Origin: Actinomycetes bacterium
GTDB lineage: Bacteria > Actinomycetota > Acidimicrobiia > Acidimicrobiales > Microtrichaceae
Length of the DNA stretch: 30,447 nucleotides
Direction: 5' to 3'
Assembly: GCA_023437745.1 (NCBI GenBank)
Contig: JAEZFI010000228.1
Coordinates: 1-30,447, forward strand
The notes under the pieces are model-generated. The model was not told where the DNA came from, did no database searches, and saw nothing but the letters and a program-made list of their open reading frames with translations. Positions 1-7,835 of the stretch are shown in pieces (positions within the stretch are counted from its first letter, which is position 1; each line of letters opens with the position of its first letter). The position numbers and the translations under genes are program-made.

Positions 1-448
1 GCTTCGCCGTCGTGGTCGTGTTCCAGTTGGTCGGACCGCAGAACCAGATCTCCTCGACCTTGCGCCACTGCCCGGGCAGGAGGTTCGCCGAGAACGATCC
101 GGCCATCGTCGCGGGGGTGAGGTCGGAGACATGCGCCTTGTCGCCGCCCTCGACGACCACGCGGGACACGGGTCGGCTCGACGTCCAGTTGCCGCCGTCC
201 TCGTCGGAGCCCTGGCCGATCGTGACGCCCTTGTTGGTGCCCTGCGCGACGTAGTTGCCGAACCGGTTGACGGTGAAGGTGGCCAGCAGCTCGGAGCCCT
301 GCGGGCAGCCGTCGCCCTGGTTCTGGTGCGCCGAGGTCGTCTGCACGAGGCCGACGACGCCGGTGACGGCGCCGATCAGCATCATCGCCAGGCCGGCCCG
401 TACGGGGCTCACCCGGGCAGTTCGCTCGTCAGCGGTCGGTTCCATCAT
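1..448 (-). CDS. Secreted or surface protein, N-terminal part (cut by left edge)
   Basis: The first 149 codons are visible; the C-terminus lies outside the window. The start is ambiguous: ATG codons end at 457, 448 and 445. A GGAG lies 3 nt before the 448 ATG and 6 nt before the 445 ATG, so one of these two is most likely. Residues about 15-40 form a signal peptide (AMMLIGAVTGVVGLVQTTSA), followed by a soluble beta-type region with WTSSRPVSRVVVEGG and a later FCG. This resembles domains found near the N-terminus of actinobacterial LPxTG-like wall proteins, but the resemblance is from memory. The N-terminus is homologous to that of the next gene upstream (576-1190), so this is a tandem duplicate. 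Function unknown. Whether it ends in a sorting signal cannot be seen. Confidence 0.75.
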   Translation of the reverse strand, partial: MMEPTADERTARVSPVRAGLAMMLIGAVTGVVGLVQTTSAHQNQGDGCPQGSELLATFTVNRFGNYVAQGTNKGVTIGQGSDEDGGNWTSSRPVSRVVVEGGDKAHVSDLTPATMAGSFSANLLPGQWRKVEEIWFCGPTNWNTTTTAK

Positions 449-545
449 CGTCTCCATGTGCTCGATCGGGCGACGGGGTCGGTCGCATGCGTCGCACGTC
501 CCATCGGCGGGCGGCCCCCGGCACATGAGGTTGTCGTCCGAGACT

Positions 546-559
546 GGGCCGATCGGCCC
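546..559. promoter_or_regulatory. 14-bp perfect palindrome between the two surface-protein genes
   Basis: GGGCCGATCGGCCC is a perfect palindrome about 90 nt upstream of the start of the partial surface-protein gene and just past the stop of the upstream gene. It could be an operator or a small hairpin. In DNA this GC-rich it could also be chance. Confidence 0.2.
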
Positions 560-575
560 CCACGCGTTGCGCCGT

Positions 576-1190
576 TCACGATCGAGCCCGTCCACGCGGG
601 CGGCTGACGGCGACGAGCGACGCACCCCCGCACAACAGCAGGAGGCCTGCGAGCACCATCGGCGTCGAGGTGCCCCCGGTGACGGCGAGGGCGCGACGCT
701 CCTGCTCCTCGCGCACCGCCACCGCGGGCGGCGCGGTGGTCGCCGGCGCCGTCGGGTCCGGCCCCGACGTCGTCGCGGCGGGCACGGCAGTGGTCGTCGA
801 CACCGCGCTCGGTGGCGTGCTGGTGGTCCCGATCACCGCCGACGTGGTGGTGGTCGAGGCGGGCACCTCGGTCGTGGGCGCCGTGGTGGTCGTGGGCGCC
901 GCGGTGGTCGTGACCTCCGTCGTGGGCGCCGCCGTCGTCGAGGGTTCCGTGGACGTGGTGTCCTCGGGATCGGGATCGGGCTCGCACGCTGCCCGGACGG
1001 CGCCCCGCTCGCGGCCGCCCGGCACGTCGCCCAGCGGCACGATCGGGTCGGAGCCGTAGGCGCAGTTGGCGACCTGCACCTGCGCCGAGGTCGTCTGCAC
1101 CAGCCCGGCCACGCCGAGCACGGCGCCGACCGCCATCATCGCCACGCCCATCCGGGTGCGACCTCCAGTCCGGCGATCGATCGTCCCCAT
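576..1190 (-). CDS. Thr/Pro-rich surface protein with LAVTG sorting signal
   Basis: 204 residues. ATG at 1190 is preceded by GGAG at 6 nt. Residues about 14-36 are a signal peptide (AMMAVGAVLGVAGLVQTTSA), followed by a short region with two cysteines (C43, C69) and a long low-complexity linker (about 75-155) of TTxAPTTEV-type repeats. The C-terminus has LAVTG at 168-172, a hydrophobic stretch (about 177-195) and an Arg-rich tail. That order is a cell-wall sorting signal, and LAxTG is the motif recognised by class E sortases of high-GC actinobacteria. The protein is probably cleaved at LAVT|G and anchored to the wall. It has almost no folded domain and may be a stalk or a shortened relative of the downstream paralogue. 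No sortase gene is in the window. Confidence 0.8.
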   Translation of the reverse strand: MGTIDRRTGGRTRMGVAMMAVGAVLGVAGLVQTTSAQVQVANCAYGSDPIVPLGDVPGGRERGAVRAACEPDPDPEDTTSTEPSTTAAPTTEVTTTAAPTTTTAPTTEVPASTTTTSAVIGTTSTPPSAVSTTTAVPAATTSGPDPTAPATTAPPAVAVREEQERRALAVTGGTSTPMVLAGLLLLCGGASLVAVSRPRGRARS

Positions 1191-1366
1191 CACGCACTCC
1201 GTTCCTCGGTGCCACGGTGCTGTCCGCAGCTCGTGGCCCACCCATCGTCGGGAGTCGACGGGCCGCTGAACGATCGACACGAGGTTTGGCGCGACGGCCC
1301 GAGCGGGTGAGCCGACCAGCGCGTCGCCGTGAGCCCGGAGGGGCCCTCGACGCGAGTCGGCTCCAC

Positions 1367-1372
1367 TAGGTT
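1367..1372 (+). promoter_or_regulatory. -10 box of a probable leaderless promoter
   Basis: TAGGTT lies 8 nt before the ATG at 1381 and no Shine-Dalgarno sequence is evident. This spacing places transcription start at or next to the ATG, which is typical of leaderless actinobacterial mRNAs. Confidence 0.45.
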
Positions 1373-1380
1373 CACTCCGC

Positions 1381-2394
1381 ATGACAGGACTGGAGGGCGT
1401 CGCCAACCGGCAGGTCGTCCTCCGCGAGCGCCCGCACGGGTTGCTCACCTGGGACGACCTCGGGCTGGTCGAGACGCCCCTGCCCGAGCTCGCCGAGGGC
1501 GAGGCGCTCATGCGCACGGAGCTGCTCGGCATGGACGCCACCGTCCGGAGCTGGCTCAACGACTCCGACGGCTACCTGCCCCCGGTGGAGATCGGCGAGG
1601 TCGTGCGCTGCAGCGGCATCGGCACGATCGTCGCCACGCGATGCGACGCGTACGAGGTCGGCGACGTCGCCTACGGACTCCCCGGGATGCAGGAGTACGC
1701 CGTCGTCCGCGACGACTTCTTCACCTCGAAGCTGCCCCCGGGGACCCCGCTCGCACCGATGCTCTCGATCTACGGCGCGACGGGGCTCACCGCATACGTC
1801 GGGTTGGTCGACGTGGCGCGAGCCAGCGCGGGCGAGACGGTCGTCGTCTCCGCGGCCGCGGGGGCGACCGGCTCGCTGGTGGGCCAGATCGGCAAGATCC
1901 TCGGGTGCCGGGTCGTGGGGCTCGCAGGAACCGACGAGAAGTGCCGCTTCGTCGTGGAGGAGCTGGGGTTCGACGCGTGCATCAACCACCGCACGGCGGA
2001 CGTCCCCGCGGCGCTGCGTGAGCACTGCCCGAACCGCATCGACGTCTACTTCGACAACGTCGGCGGGCCGCTGCTCGACGCCGTGCTCGGGCGGTTGGCG
2101 CAGGGCGCACGGATCGCGCTGTGCGGGGCCATCGCCGTCTACAACGACGAGCACAAGCCCCCCGGGCCGTCCAACTACCTGAACCTCATCAGCAAGCGCG
2201 CCCGGATGGAGGGGTTCATCGCCATGGACCACTGGGGCCGCTTCGACGAGATCCGCGGTCGCCTCGCCACCTGGGTCACCGACGGCGAGCTCCGCCACGT
2301 CGAGCACTACTGGGAGGGTCTCGAGTCGTCCGTCGACGCCCTCAACGCGCTCTTCACCGGGGCGAACACGGGCAAGGTCATCGTGCGGGTGTGA
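1381..2394 (+). CDS. NADP-dependent oxidoreductase, MDR superfamily (prostaglandin reductase/CurA-like)
   Basis: 337 residues, the usual length for zinc-independent medium-chain dehydrogenases/reductases of the leukotriene B4 12-hydroxydehydrogenase type. Visible features are the N-terminal GroES-like part (about 10-120), YGATGLTAY (131-139), the nucleotide-binding loop SAAAGATGSLVGQIGK (157-172), and FDNVGG near 225. No zinc-binding Cys/His set is present. Family members reduce the C=C bond of enones/enals or 15-keto lipids with NADPH in the cytoplasm; the substrate here is unknown. The stop codon overlaps the GTG start of the sulfatase gene by 4 nt (GTGA, 2391-2394), so the two are translationally coupled and probably act on the same compound or pathway. 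Confidence 0.88.
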   Translation: MTGLEGVANRQVVLRERPHGLLTWDDLGLVETPLPELAEGEALMRTELLGMDATVRSWLNDSDGYLPPVEIGEVVRCSGIGTIVATRCDAYEVGDVAYGLPGMQEYAVVRDDFFTSKLPPGTPLAPMLSIYGATGLTAYVGLVDVARASAGETVVVSAAAGATGSLVGQIGKILGCRVVGLAGTDEKCRFVVEELGFDACINHRTADVPAALREHCPNRIDVYFDNVGGPLLDAVLGRLAQGARIALCGAIAVYNDEHKPPGPSNYLNLISKRARMEGFIAMDHWGRFDEIRGRLATWVTDGELRHVEHYWEGLESSVDALNALFTGANTGKVIVRV

Positions 2395-3920
2395 GCTCGC
2401 CCGACCGCCCCGACGTCCTGCTCATCACCATCGACCAGTGGCGAGCCGACAGCCTCGGCTGCGCCGGCCACCCGGTCGCGGTCACCCCGAACCTCGACGC
2501 GCTCGCCGCGAGCGGCCTGCGGTTCACCCGGCACTACGCGCAGACGACGCCGTGCGGCCCGTCCCGAGCATCGATCCTCACCGGGACGTACCTGCACACG
2601 CACCGGGTGGGCCGCAACGGGACCCCGCTCGACCGTCGCTTCACGAACCTCGCCCTCGAGATGAACGAGGCGGGATACCGGTCGACGCTGTTCGGCTACA
2701 CCGACACCGCCGTCGATCCCCGAACCGTCGACGACCCGGCGGACCCGAGGCTCTTCACCTACGAGGGCGTCCTCCCGGGCTTCACCGTGGAGGTGAACCT
2801 GCCCGAGCACCTCGGCGCGTGGGGTGAGTGGCTCCGAGGTCGCGGGTACGACGTCCCCGACGGCGAGGTGCCCGAGACCATGCACCGCCAGGAGCCGGCC
2901 GAAGAGGGTGACCGCCACGATCCGCCGACCGTCTACGCATCGGACGACAGCGAGGCGGCGTTCCTCGCCGAGGTGTACGGGGACTGGCTCGACCGCCAGG
3001 ACCCCACGGAGCCGCTGTTCGCGCACCTCACGTTCCTCCGACCGCACCCCCCGTACATGGCACCGGCGCCGTGGAACACGCTGATCGACCCCGACGACGT
3101 CCCCCCGCCGGTCGCGCACGGGACCGCCGAGGAGGAGGCCGCCGTCCACCCGATGGTCGCCGGGGCGCTGCAGTCCGACGTCGCACGCGCCCCCGACGAC
3201 CCCGAGGCGGTCCGGCGCCTGCGCGCGACCTACTGGGGCATGCTGGCCGAGGTCGACGAGAAGGTCGGCCGCGTGCTGGCCCACCTCGACCGCACCGGAC
3301 GCCGGGAGCGCACGCTGGTCATCGTGACCGCCGACCACGGCGAGCAGCTCGGCGACCACCACCTCATCCAGAAGCTCGGCTACCACGAGTCGAGCTACCA
3401 CGTCCCGCTGATCGTCGCCGGCCCGGGGGTGGCGACCGCCGTCGCAGGCGGCACCGTCGACCGCTTCACCGAGAGCGTCGACCTCATGCCCACCGTCCTC
3501 GACGCGGTGGGCGCGCCCATCCCGGTGCAGTGCCAGGGCGCGCCGCTCACGCCGTTCCTGCGAGGCGAGCAACCCGACCGGTGGCGCGACGCCGCGCACT
3601 GGGAGTGGGACTTCCGCAACCCCCTCGTGACCCTGGCCGTCGGCCTGCCCCTCACCTCCTCGAACCTCGCCGTGCTGCGCGACGAGGACGGGAAGTACGT
3701 GCACTTCGCCGGCTTCCCGCCCCTGTTCTTCGACCTTCGGCACGACCCCCACGAGCTGCACGACCTCGCCGGCGACCCGTCCGCCGCCGCTCGTGTCGCG
3801 TCGTACGCCCAGCGACTCCTCGACTGGCGGATGCGACAGGACGACGAGACGCTCGCCTCCGTGTACCTCGACGAGGACGGCCCGCACACGCAGGTGGACC
3901 CTCCCACCCAGCGCCTCTGA
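2391..3920 (+). CDS. Sulfatase-family hydrolase, probably phosphonate monoester hydrolase/phosphodiesterase-like
   Basis: 509 residues from a GTG inside the stop region of the preceding gene; the open frame runs further upstream, but homology starts at PDVLLITIDQWRADS. The nucleophile motif C55-G-P-S-R59 fits the CxPSR signature whose Cys is converted to formylglycine. Metal ligands look like D15-Q16 and D315-H316; N76, H219 and K328 lie in places expected for the active site. Classical arylsulfatases have Asp-Asp in the first motif; Asp-Gln is found in phosphonate monoester hydrolases and choline sulfatases, and the length (about 510) fits the former. No signal peptide is present, so it is cytoplasmic. 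It probably hydrolyses a sulfate, phosphate-diester or phosphonate ester. A formylglycine-generating enzyme would be needed and is not in the window. Confidence 0.87.
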   Translation: MSSPDRPDVLLITIDQWRADSLGCAGHPVAVTPNLDALAASGLRFTRHYAQTTPCGPSRASILTGTYLHTHRVGRNGTPLDRRFTNLALEMNEAGYRSTLFGYTDTAVDPRTVDDPADPRLFTYEGVLPGFTVEVNLPEHLGAWGEWLRGRGYDVPDGEVPETMHRQEPAEEGDRHDPPTVYASDDSEAAFLAEVYGDWLDRQDPTEPLFAHLTFLRPHPPYMAPAPWNTLIDPDDVPPPVAHGTAEEEAAVHPMVAGALQSDVARAPDDPEAVRRLRATYWGMLAEVDEKVGRVLAHLDRTGRRERTLVIVTADHGEQLGDHHLIQKLGYHESSYHVPLIVAGPGVATAVAGGTVDRFTESVDLMPTVLDAVGAPIPVQCQGAPLTPFLRGEQPDRWRDAAHWEWDFRNPLVTLAVGLPLTSSNLAVLRDEDGKYVHFAGFPPLFFDLRHDPHELHDLAGDPSAAARVASYAQRLLDWRMRQDDETLASVYLDEDGPHTQVDPPTQRL

Positions 3921-4007
3921 CCCCGGTCGGTCGCCGGGTCGGTTGCCCGGTCCCACGAAGGTCACCCGGTACGCTGTCGGCGTCATGCTGTTGGAGCCCC
4001 CCAGTCC

Positions 4008-5267
4008 GTGGAGAATGCACGCGCCCGTTCGGCCGCCGTCGCACCCGCACGGATGGTCCGTCGCCTGGTCGACCTTCTCGGTCCGACCGACGACGCCGCG
4101 CGCCAGGCGCTGATCGCCCTCGCGTTCAACTCGGTCTCCAGCTTCGTCGCAGGTGCCATGCTCGTGGGCGTCCTGGGGACGTTCCGTGACCTGCCCGGCG
4201 TGCTCATCATGGTCACGCCGGCCATCGGCCTGCGGGGCAACGTCTTCTCCACGCTGGGCAACCGGCTGAGCACCGCCATCCACACCGGCACGTTCCGGCT
4301 GTCCTTCAAGCGCGACTCGGTCCTCGTGCAGAACCTCGCCGCGAGCTTCGTGCTCACCATGGGCATGTCCAGCGTGCTCGCGGTGATGGCGAAGATCATC
4401 GCCGTCGTGGTCGGCATCGAGCACACGGTGGGGGTGCTCGACCTCGCCTGCATCTCGGTGCTGGGCGGCCTGCTCGGGTCGATCCCCGTGGCCATCGCGA
4501 CGGTGGCGCTCAGCGTGGGCGGCGTTCGGTACGGCTGGGACCTCGACAACCTCGTGGCACCCACCGTGTCGACGCTCGGCGACGTCGTCACGATCCCCGC
4601 GCTCTACGCCGCCGCGTTGATCGTGGGCAACGGGCTGCTCGCCCCCACGCTCGGAGCGGTCGCCCTCGTCGTCTCCGCCGTCCTCGTGGTGCTCGCGTGG
4701 CGGACGGGCCAGGAGCTGCTGTCACAGGTGGTGCGCGAGTCGATCCCGGTGCTGGGCATCGGCCTGCTCCTCTCGGCGCTGGGCGGCCTGGTGCTGCAGA
4801 AGCAGGTCGGCGTCCTCGGCCTGATCCCCGCGATCCTCGTGCTGCAGCCGGCGTTCGTCTCGAGCGCCGGGGCACTGGGCAGCATCCTCAGCGGTCGGGT
4901 CGCGACCAACCTGCACCTCGGCTCGGTGGAGCCGACGCTCGTCCCCGGCCGCACCGTGCGGAGCGACACCAGCTTCCTCTTCGGGCTGGCGGCGCCGGTG
5001 TTCGTGCTCAACGCGATCGGCGCGTCGCTCGTCGCGTACTGGCAGGGGGACGGCTCCCCCGGTGTGGGCTGGGTGCTGCTCACCACCGCCATCGCGGCGT
5101 CCGTGACGATGGCCGCCGTCGTGGCGATCAGCTACTACGCCACGATCGGCGCCTGGCGCATCGAGGTGGACCCGGACTCGTCCGGGGTCCCGATCGTGAC
5201 GGCGTCGGTGGACTTCATCGGCACGGTGGTCCTGGTCTTCTGCGTCGTGACGTTGGGCCTCGTCTGA
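4008..5267 (+). CDS. Divalent cation transporter with two MgtE-type domains (SLC41-like)
   Basis: 419 residues, strongly hydrophobic. It contains two tandem copies of the MgtE membrane domain. The first has TPAIGLRGNVFSTLGNRL (about 70-87) and DLDNLVAPTVSTLGDVVTIP (about 180-200). The second has QPAFVSSAGALGSILSGR (about 285-302) and a final GVPIVTASVDFIGTV. This duplicated arrangement is that of SLC41 transporters, whereas bacterial MgtE usually has one membrane domain behind cytosolic N and CBS regulatory domains, which are absent here. It probably moves Mg2+ or a related cation. The start is a GTG at 4008 with GGAG 11 nt upstream; ATG at 4053 is an alternative. A -10-like TACGCT is at 3970-3975. 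Confidence 0.85.
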   Translation: MENARARSAAVAPARMVRRLVDLLGPTDDAARQALIALAFNSVSSFVAGAMLVGVLGTFRDLPGVLIMVTPAIGLRGNVFSTLGNRLSTAIHTGTFRLSFKRDSVLVQNLAASFVLTMGMSSVLAVMAKIIAVVVGIEHTVGVLDLACISVLGGLLGSIPVAIATVALSVGGVRYGWDLDNLVAPTVSTLGDVVTIPALYAAALIVGNGLLAPTLGAVALVVSAVLVVLAWRTGQELLSQVVRESIPVLGIGLLLSALGGLVLQKQVGVLGLIPAILVLQPAFVSSAGALGSILSGRVATNLHLGSVEPTLVPGRTVRSDTSFLFGLAAPVFVLNAIGASLVAYWQGDGSPGVGWVLLTTAIAASVTMAAVVAISYYATIGAWRIEVDPDSSGVPIVTASVDFIGTVVLVFCVVTLGLV

Positions 5268-5280
5268 CGGGCACCTCCTG

Positions 5281-5286
5281 TACCCT
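5281..5286 (+). promoter_or_regulatory. Candidate -10 box for the small membrane protein gene
   Basis: TACCCT lies about 48 nt upstream of the GTG at 5334, immediately followed by a short CCCTCG/CGAGGG dyad. No convincing -35 is seen at the right spacing. The same TACCCT hexamer precedes two other genes in the window. Confidence 0.3.
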
Positions 5287-5333
5287 CGCACGAGGGGCGC
5301 CGACCAGGATCGAGGGAGCTGACGGGGGATGCG

Positions 5334-5831
5334 GTGAGCGACGTTCCACGAGGACCGGGCTGGTGGATGGCGTCCGACCAGCGGTGGTACCCACCCGAGG
5401 CGCACCCGTCGTACGCCCAGGTCCCGACCCAGGTCCCGACCGCCGTGGCGCCGGCTCCCGTGCCCCCCGGGGTGCCTTCCGTCCGACCCGCCGGTGAACG
5501 GACGCCGTCCCAACAGCTCCGCAACGCAGGTCTGCTGCTCGGGGGCGCGCTGCTGGTCAGCCTGGGGATCGGCTGGGCTGTCAGCAGCATCGTCGACGCG
5601 CTCGACGACGATCAGCGCGCGGCGTGCGAGCTCGCGGAGAGCAACCTCACGATGACGCTGGACGGCTTCGGCGTGGAGTACTGGCCGGAGTCCGGGTCCG
5701 TCGAGACGTTCGACTTCCCCTCCGAGCCCGGTCGGCCCGACGCCAGCATCCGGGTCGACCGCGTCGGCCCACCCGACGCACCGACCGGGTACACCCTGAC
5801 CGGGGTCGACGAGTGCGAGGGCTACCCGTAG
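5334..5831 (+). CDS. Small membrane protein with N-terminal GWWxASDxxWYPPE motif
   Basis: 165 residues from GTG at 5334, with a GGGGGA ribosome-binding site 6 nt upstream. The N-terminus carries GWWMASDQRWYPPE (9-22), a Trp-rich short motif that I associate with Acidimicrobiia and other actinobacterial membrane proteins; its function is unknown. A Pro/Val-rich linker follows, then one membrane helix (about 66-86), then an extracytoplasmic C-terminal part with two cysteines (C98 and one in DECEGYP) that could form a disulfide. The topology suggests the Trp motif is cytoplasmic. It converges with the RDD gene, 25 nt apart. No catalytic motif is visible. Confidence 0.75.
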   Translation: MSDVPRGPGWWMASDQRWYPPEAHPSYAQVPTQVPTAVAPAPVPPGVPSVRPAGERTPSQQLRNAGLLLGGALLVSLGIGWAVSSIVDALDDDQRAACELAESNLTMTLDGFGVEYWPESGSVETFDFPSEPGRPDASIRVDRVGPPDAPTGYTLTGVDECEGYP

Positions 5832-5856
5832 GCGGCAGGCTCCGGGCGGCGACCCA

Positions 5857-6552
5857 TCAGCGGCGGGTCCGGACGACGACCGTGCCGGTCAGCTTGTCGT
5901 AGAGCGTCTGGCGCCGGCGGTCGACGAGGTTCCAGGCCCAGGGCGCGTAGCTCAGCATGAGCAGGAACACGAACAGGCTGACCGTGGGGAACGACAGCGC
6001 GTCGTAGACCTCGGCCCGGTGGTCGAGGTCGACGACCGTGAACAGCACCAGCAGACCCGCGGGGACCATCAGCACGAGGGCGAGGATCCCGCCGAGGATG
6101 GACCGGGAGAACGCCTGCCCGGTCGAGATCATCATGTTCGTCCGGGCGTCGCGCACCTCGATGTCCATCGCACCCATGCCGATGGTCTGACCCTCTCGGA
6201 CCTGGCGGGTGATGATGAACCGCCACCACACGACGAGGTTGACGAGGATCGTCACCACGGCGGCGAGCACCACGATCCCCGACGACGTCTCACACGTCCG
6301 GTACACGTAGCCGTTGCCCACGGGCCGGTCGGTGCAGGTCGCCGCGGCGTTGGCCATCGTCCGAGCGCCGAAGCCCAGCACCAGCTGGATCGGCAGCACG
6401 ATCATCGAGACGACCAGCTGGTCGAGGAACGCGCCGGTCCACCTCCGCCAGAACCCCGCGTACTCGTTGGGTCGGGGCTGGTGGACCCTCGGCTGGGGGT
6501 AGCCCACCGGGCCGCCCCAGTTCGGTTGGCCCCAACTCCCGGCGTAGGTCAC
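5857..6552 (-). CDS. RDD family membrane protein
   Basis: 231 residues from GTG at 6552, preceded by GGGGGA. A Gly/Pro/Trp-rich cytoplasmic N-terminus (1-32) leads into the RDD signature YAGFWRRWTGAFLDQLVV (31-48), where Arg and Asp sit in the first helix region, and four predicted membrane helices (about 42-62, 92-110, 150-172, 188-205). The C-terminal RRQTLYDKLTGTVVV (213-227) is the typical RDD ending. Two cysteines (C73, C87) lie in the first extracytoplasmic loop. RDD proteins are poorly characterised; some are implicated in ion or compatible-solute transport. Divergent from the acyl-CoA dehydrogenase gene at 6641. Confidence 0.85.
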   Translation of the reverse strand: MTYAGSWGQPNWGGPVGYPQPRVHQPRPNEYAGFWRRWTGAFLDQLVVSMIVLPIQLVLGFGARTMANAAATCTDRPVGNGYVYRTCETSSGIVVLAAVVTILVNLVVWWRFIITRQVREGQTIGMGAMDIEVRDARTNMMISTGQAFSRSILGGILALVLMVPAGLLVLFTVVDLDHRAEVYDALSFPTVSLFVFLLMLSYAPWAWNLVDRRRQTLYDKLTGTVVVRTRR

Positions 6553-6610
6553 CGACGTCCCCCTCTCCCCGGAGGCGAGTGTACGGTCGCCGCCCGCGGG
6601 CTGCGATGAT

Positions 6611-6632
6611 CTGACGGGGCGTCAGGTATCGT
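6611..6632 (+). promoter_or_regulatory. TetR-type dyad and leaderless -10 of the acyl-CoA dehydrogenase pair
   Basis: CTGACGGGGCGTCAG (6611-6625) is an inverted repeat CTGAC-N5-GTCAG. It is followed directly by TATCGT (6627-6632), a -10 box 8 nt before the GTG at 6641. No ribosome-binding site is seen, so the mRNA is probably leaderless. A repressor on the dyad would block the -10. The same half-sites and spacing occur at 10140-10154 before another acyl-CoA dehydrogenase gene. Confidence 0.5.
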
Positions 6633-6640
6633 CGGCCCCC

Positions 6641-7828
6641 GTGAACCTGGACTTCAGCGTCGACGACGAGCAGTTCCGCGACGAGGCGCGCACGTGGCTC
6701 CGCGAGCACCTGCCCACCGAGGAGCGCCCGCCGGAGGGCCCCGACATGCGGGCCTTCGACCTGGCGTGGCAGCAGACCCTCCATGTCGGCGGCTGGGCGG
6801 GCATCAACTGGCCCGTCGAGTACGGCGGCCGGGGCCTCTCCGACATCCAGCAGATGATCTGGTACACCGAGTTCGCCAAGGCCGACCCGCCGTTCACGCT
6901 GAACAACAGCTGCACGTTCGTGGGCAACAACCACGGCGGGCCCACGCTGATGGCGTGCGGCAGCGACGAGCAGAAGGCGACGCACCTCCCCCGCATCCTC
7001 AAGGGTGAGGTCGTGTGGTGCCAGGGCTTCTCCGAGCCGGGCTCGGGCAGCGACCTCGCCTCGCTCTCGACCAAGGCCGTCATCGACGGTGACGAGCTGG
7101 TCGTGACGGGCCAGAAGACCTGGACGAGCTACGCCGAGGTGGCGGACTTCCAGGAGCTCCTGGTGCGCACCGACCCGACGGCCCCGAAGCACAAGGGCAT
7201 CAGCTGGGTCATCTGCGACATGACGCTGCCCGGCATCGAGATCCGCCCGATCAAGACGATGGCGCACACGACCGACTTCGCCGAGGTCTTCTACGACGAG
7301 GTGCGCATCCCGCTGTCCAACGTGGTCGGGGACCTCAACGAGGGCTGGCGGGTCGCGATGAGCACCCTGAGCTTCGAGCGGGGCACCGCCTTCATGGCCG
7401 ACCAGATCGAGCTCGCCGCGGTCGTCGAGGAGCTGATCGAGGAGGCCCGGATCCGCACCGGCCCCGACGGGCGCCGCCCGGCGATCCAGGACGACGAGAT
7501 CGCCCGGCGGCTCGCCACCGCCCGCGCCGAGGTCGCCGCGGTCGGCTCGATGACCGTGGCAGGGATCAGCCGCAACCAGCGGACTGGGATGCCGGGCCCC
7601 GAGGGATCGATGATCCGCCTGTTCCACGGCGAGCTGCACCAGCGCGTGTACCAGCTCGCCCTCGACGTGATCGGCGTCGACGCCCTCGAGCTGACGGGCA
7701 TCGACGGCGACCGGGTGTGGACGGGGCCCTACCTGCAGAGCTTCGCCTACACGATCGGCGGCGGCACCACCGACATCCAACGGAACATCGTGGGCGAGCG
7801 CGTGCTCGGTCTCCCCCGGGTCAAGTGA
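6641..7828 (+). CDS. Acyl-CoA dehydrogenase, large subunit of a probable heteromeric pair (FadE-type)
   Basis: 395 residues, full length for the family. It oxidises an acyl-CoA to the 2-enoyl-CoA using FAD. Features are the N-terminal helical domain (about 1-120), WCQGFSEPGSGSDLASL (126-142) at the FAD/substrate site, the beta domain, and the C-terminal helical domain ending IGGGTTDIQRNIVGERVLGLPR (372-393). The position of the usual catalytic Glu (YEGT in medium-chain enzymes) is Gly here; E246 in the SFERG segment sits where isovaleryl-CoA dehydrogenase has its base. This layout is common in actinobacterial FadEs. The next gene, 7 nt downstream, is a shortened acyl-CoA dehydrogenase. In mycobacteria such pairs form alpha2beta2 enzymes (for example FadE28-FadE29 in cholesterol side-chain oxidation). 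Substrate unknown. Confidence 0.92.
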   Translation: MNLDFSVDDEQFRDEARTWLREHLPTEERPPEGPDMRAFDLAWQQTLHVGGWAGINWPVEYGGRGLSDIQQMIWYTEFAKADPPFTLNNSCTFVGNNHGGPTLMACGSDEQKATHLPRILKGEVVWCQGFSEPGSGSDLASLSTKAVIDGDELVVTGQKTWTSYAEVADFQELLVRTDPTAPKHKGISWVICDMTLPGIEIRPIKTMAHTTDFAEVFYDEVRIPLSNVVGDLNEGWRVAMSTLSFERGTAFMADQIELAAVVEELIEEARIRTGPDGRRPAIQDDEIARRLATARAEVAAVGSMTVAGISRNQRTGMPGPEGSMIRLFHGELHQRVYQLALDVIGVDALELTGIDGDRVWTGPYLQSFAYTIGGGTTDIQRNIVGERVLGLPRVK

Positions 7829-7835
7829 GGCACTG

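Noticed and set aside
840..950. Repeated GTGGTCGTGGGCGCC-like units resembling a minisatellite or CRISPR
   Set aside because: They are the coding repeats of the TTxAPTT linker; unit length is short and irregular, with no spacers.
3985..4113. A short leader peptide starting ATG at 3985, 9 nt after a TACGCT box
   Set aside because: The composition is typical of an out-of-frame overlap, and the transporter start at 4008 has its own ribosome-binding site. Kept only as a remark.
2307..4424. A 705-codon minus-strand open frame opposite the sulfatase and transporter genes
   Set aside because: Antisense shadow without motifs; it crosses two unrelated plus-strand genes and their intergenic gap.
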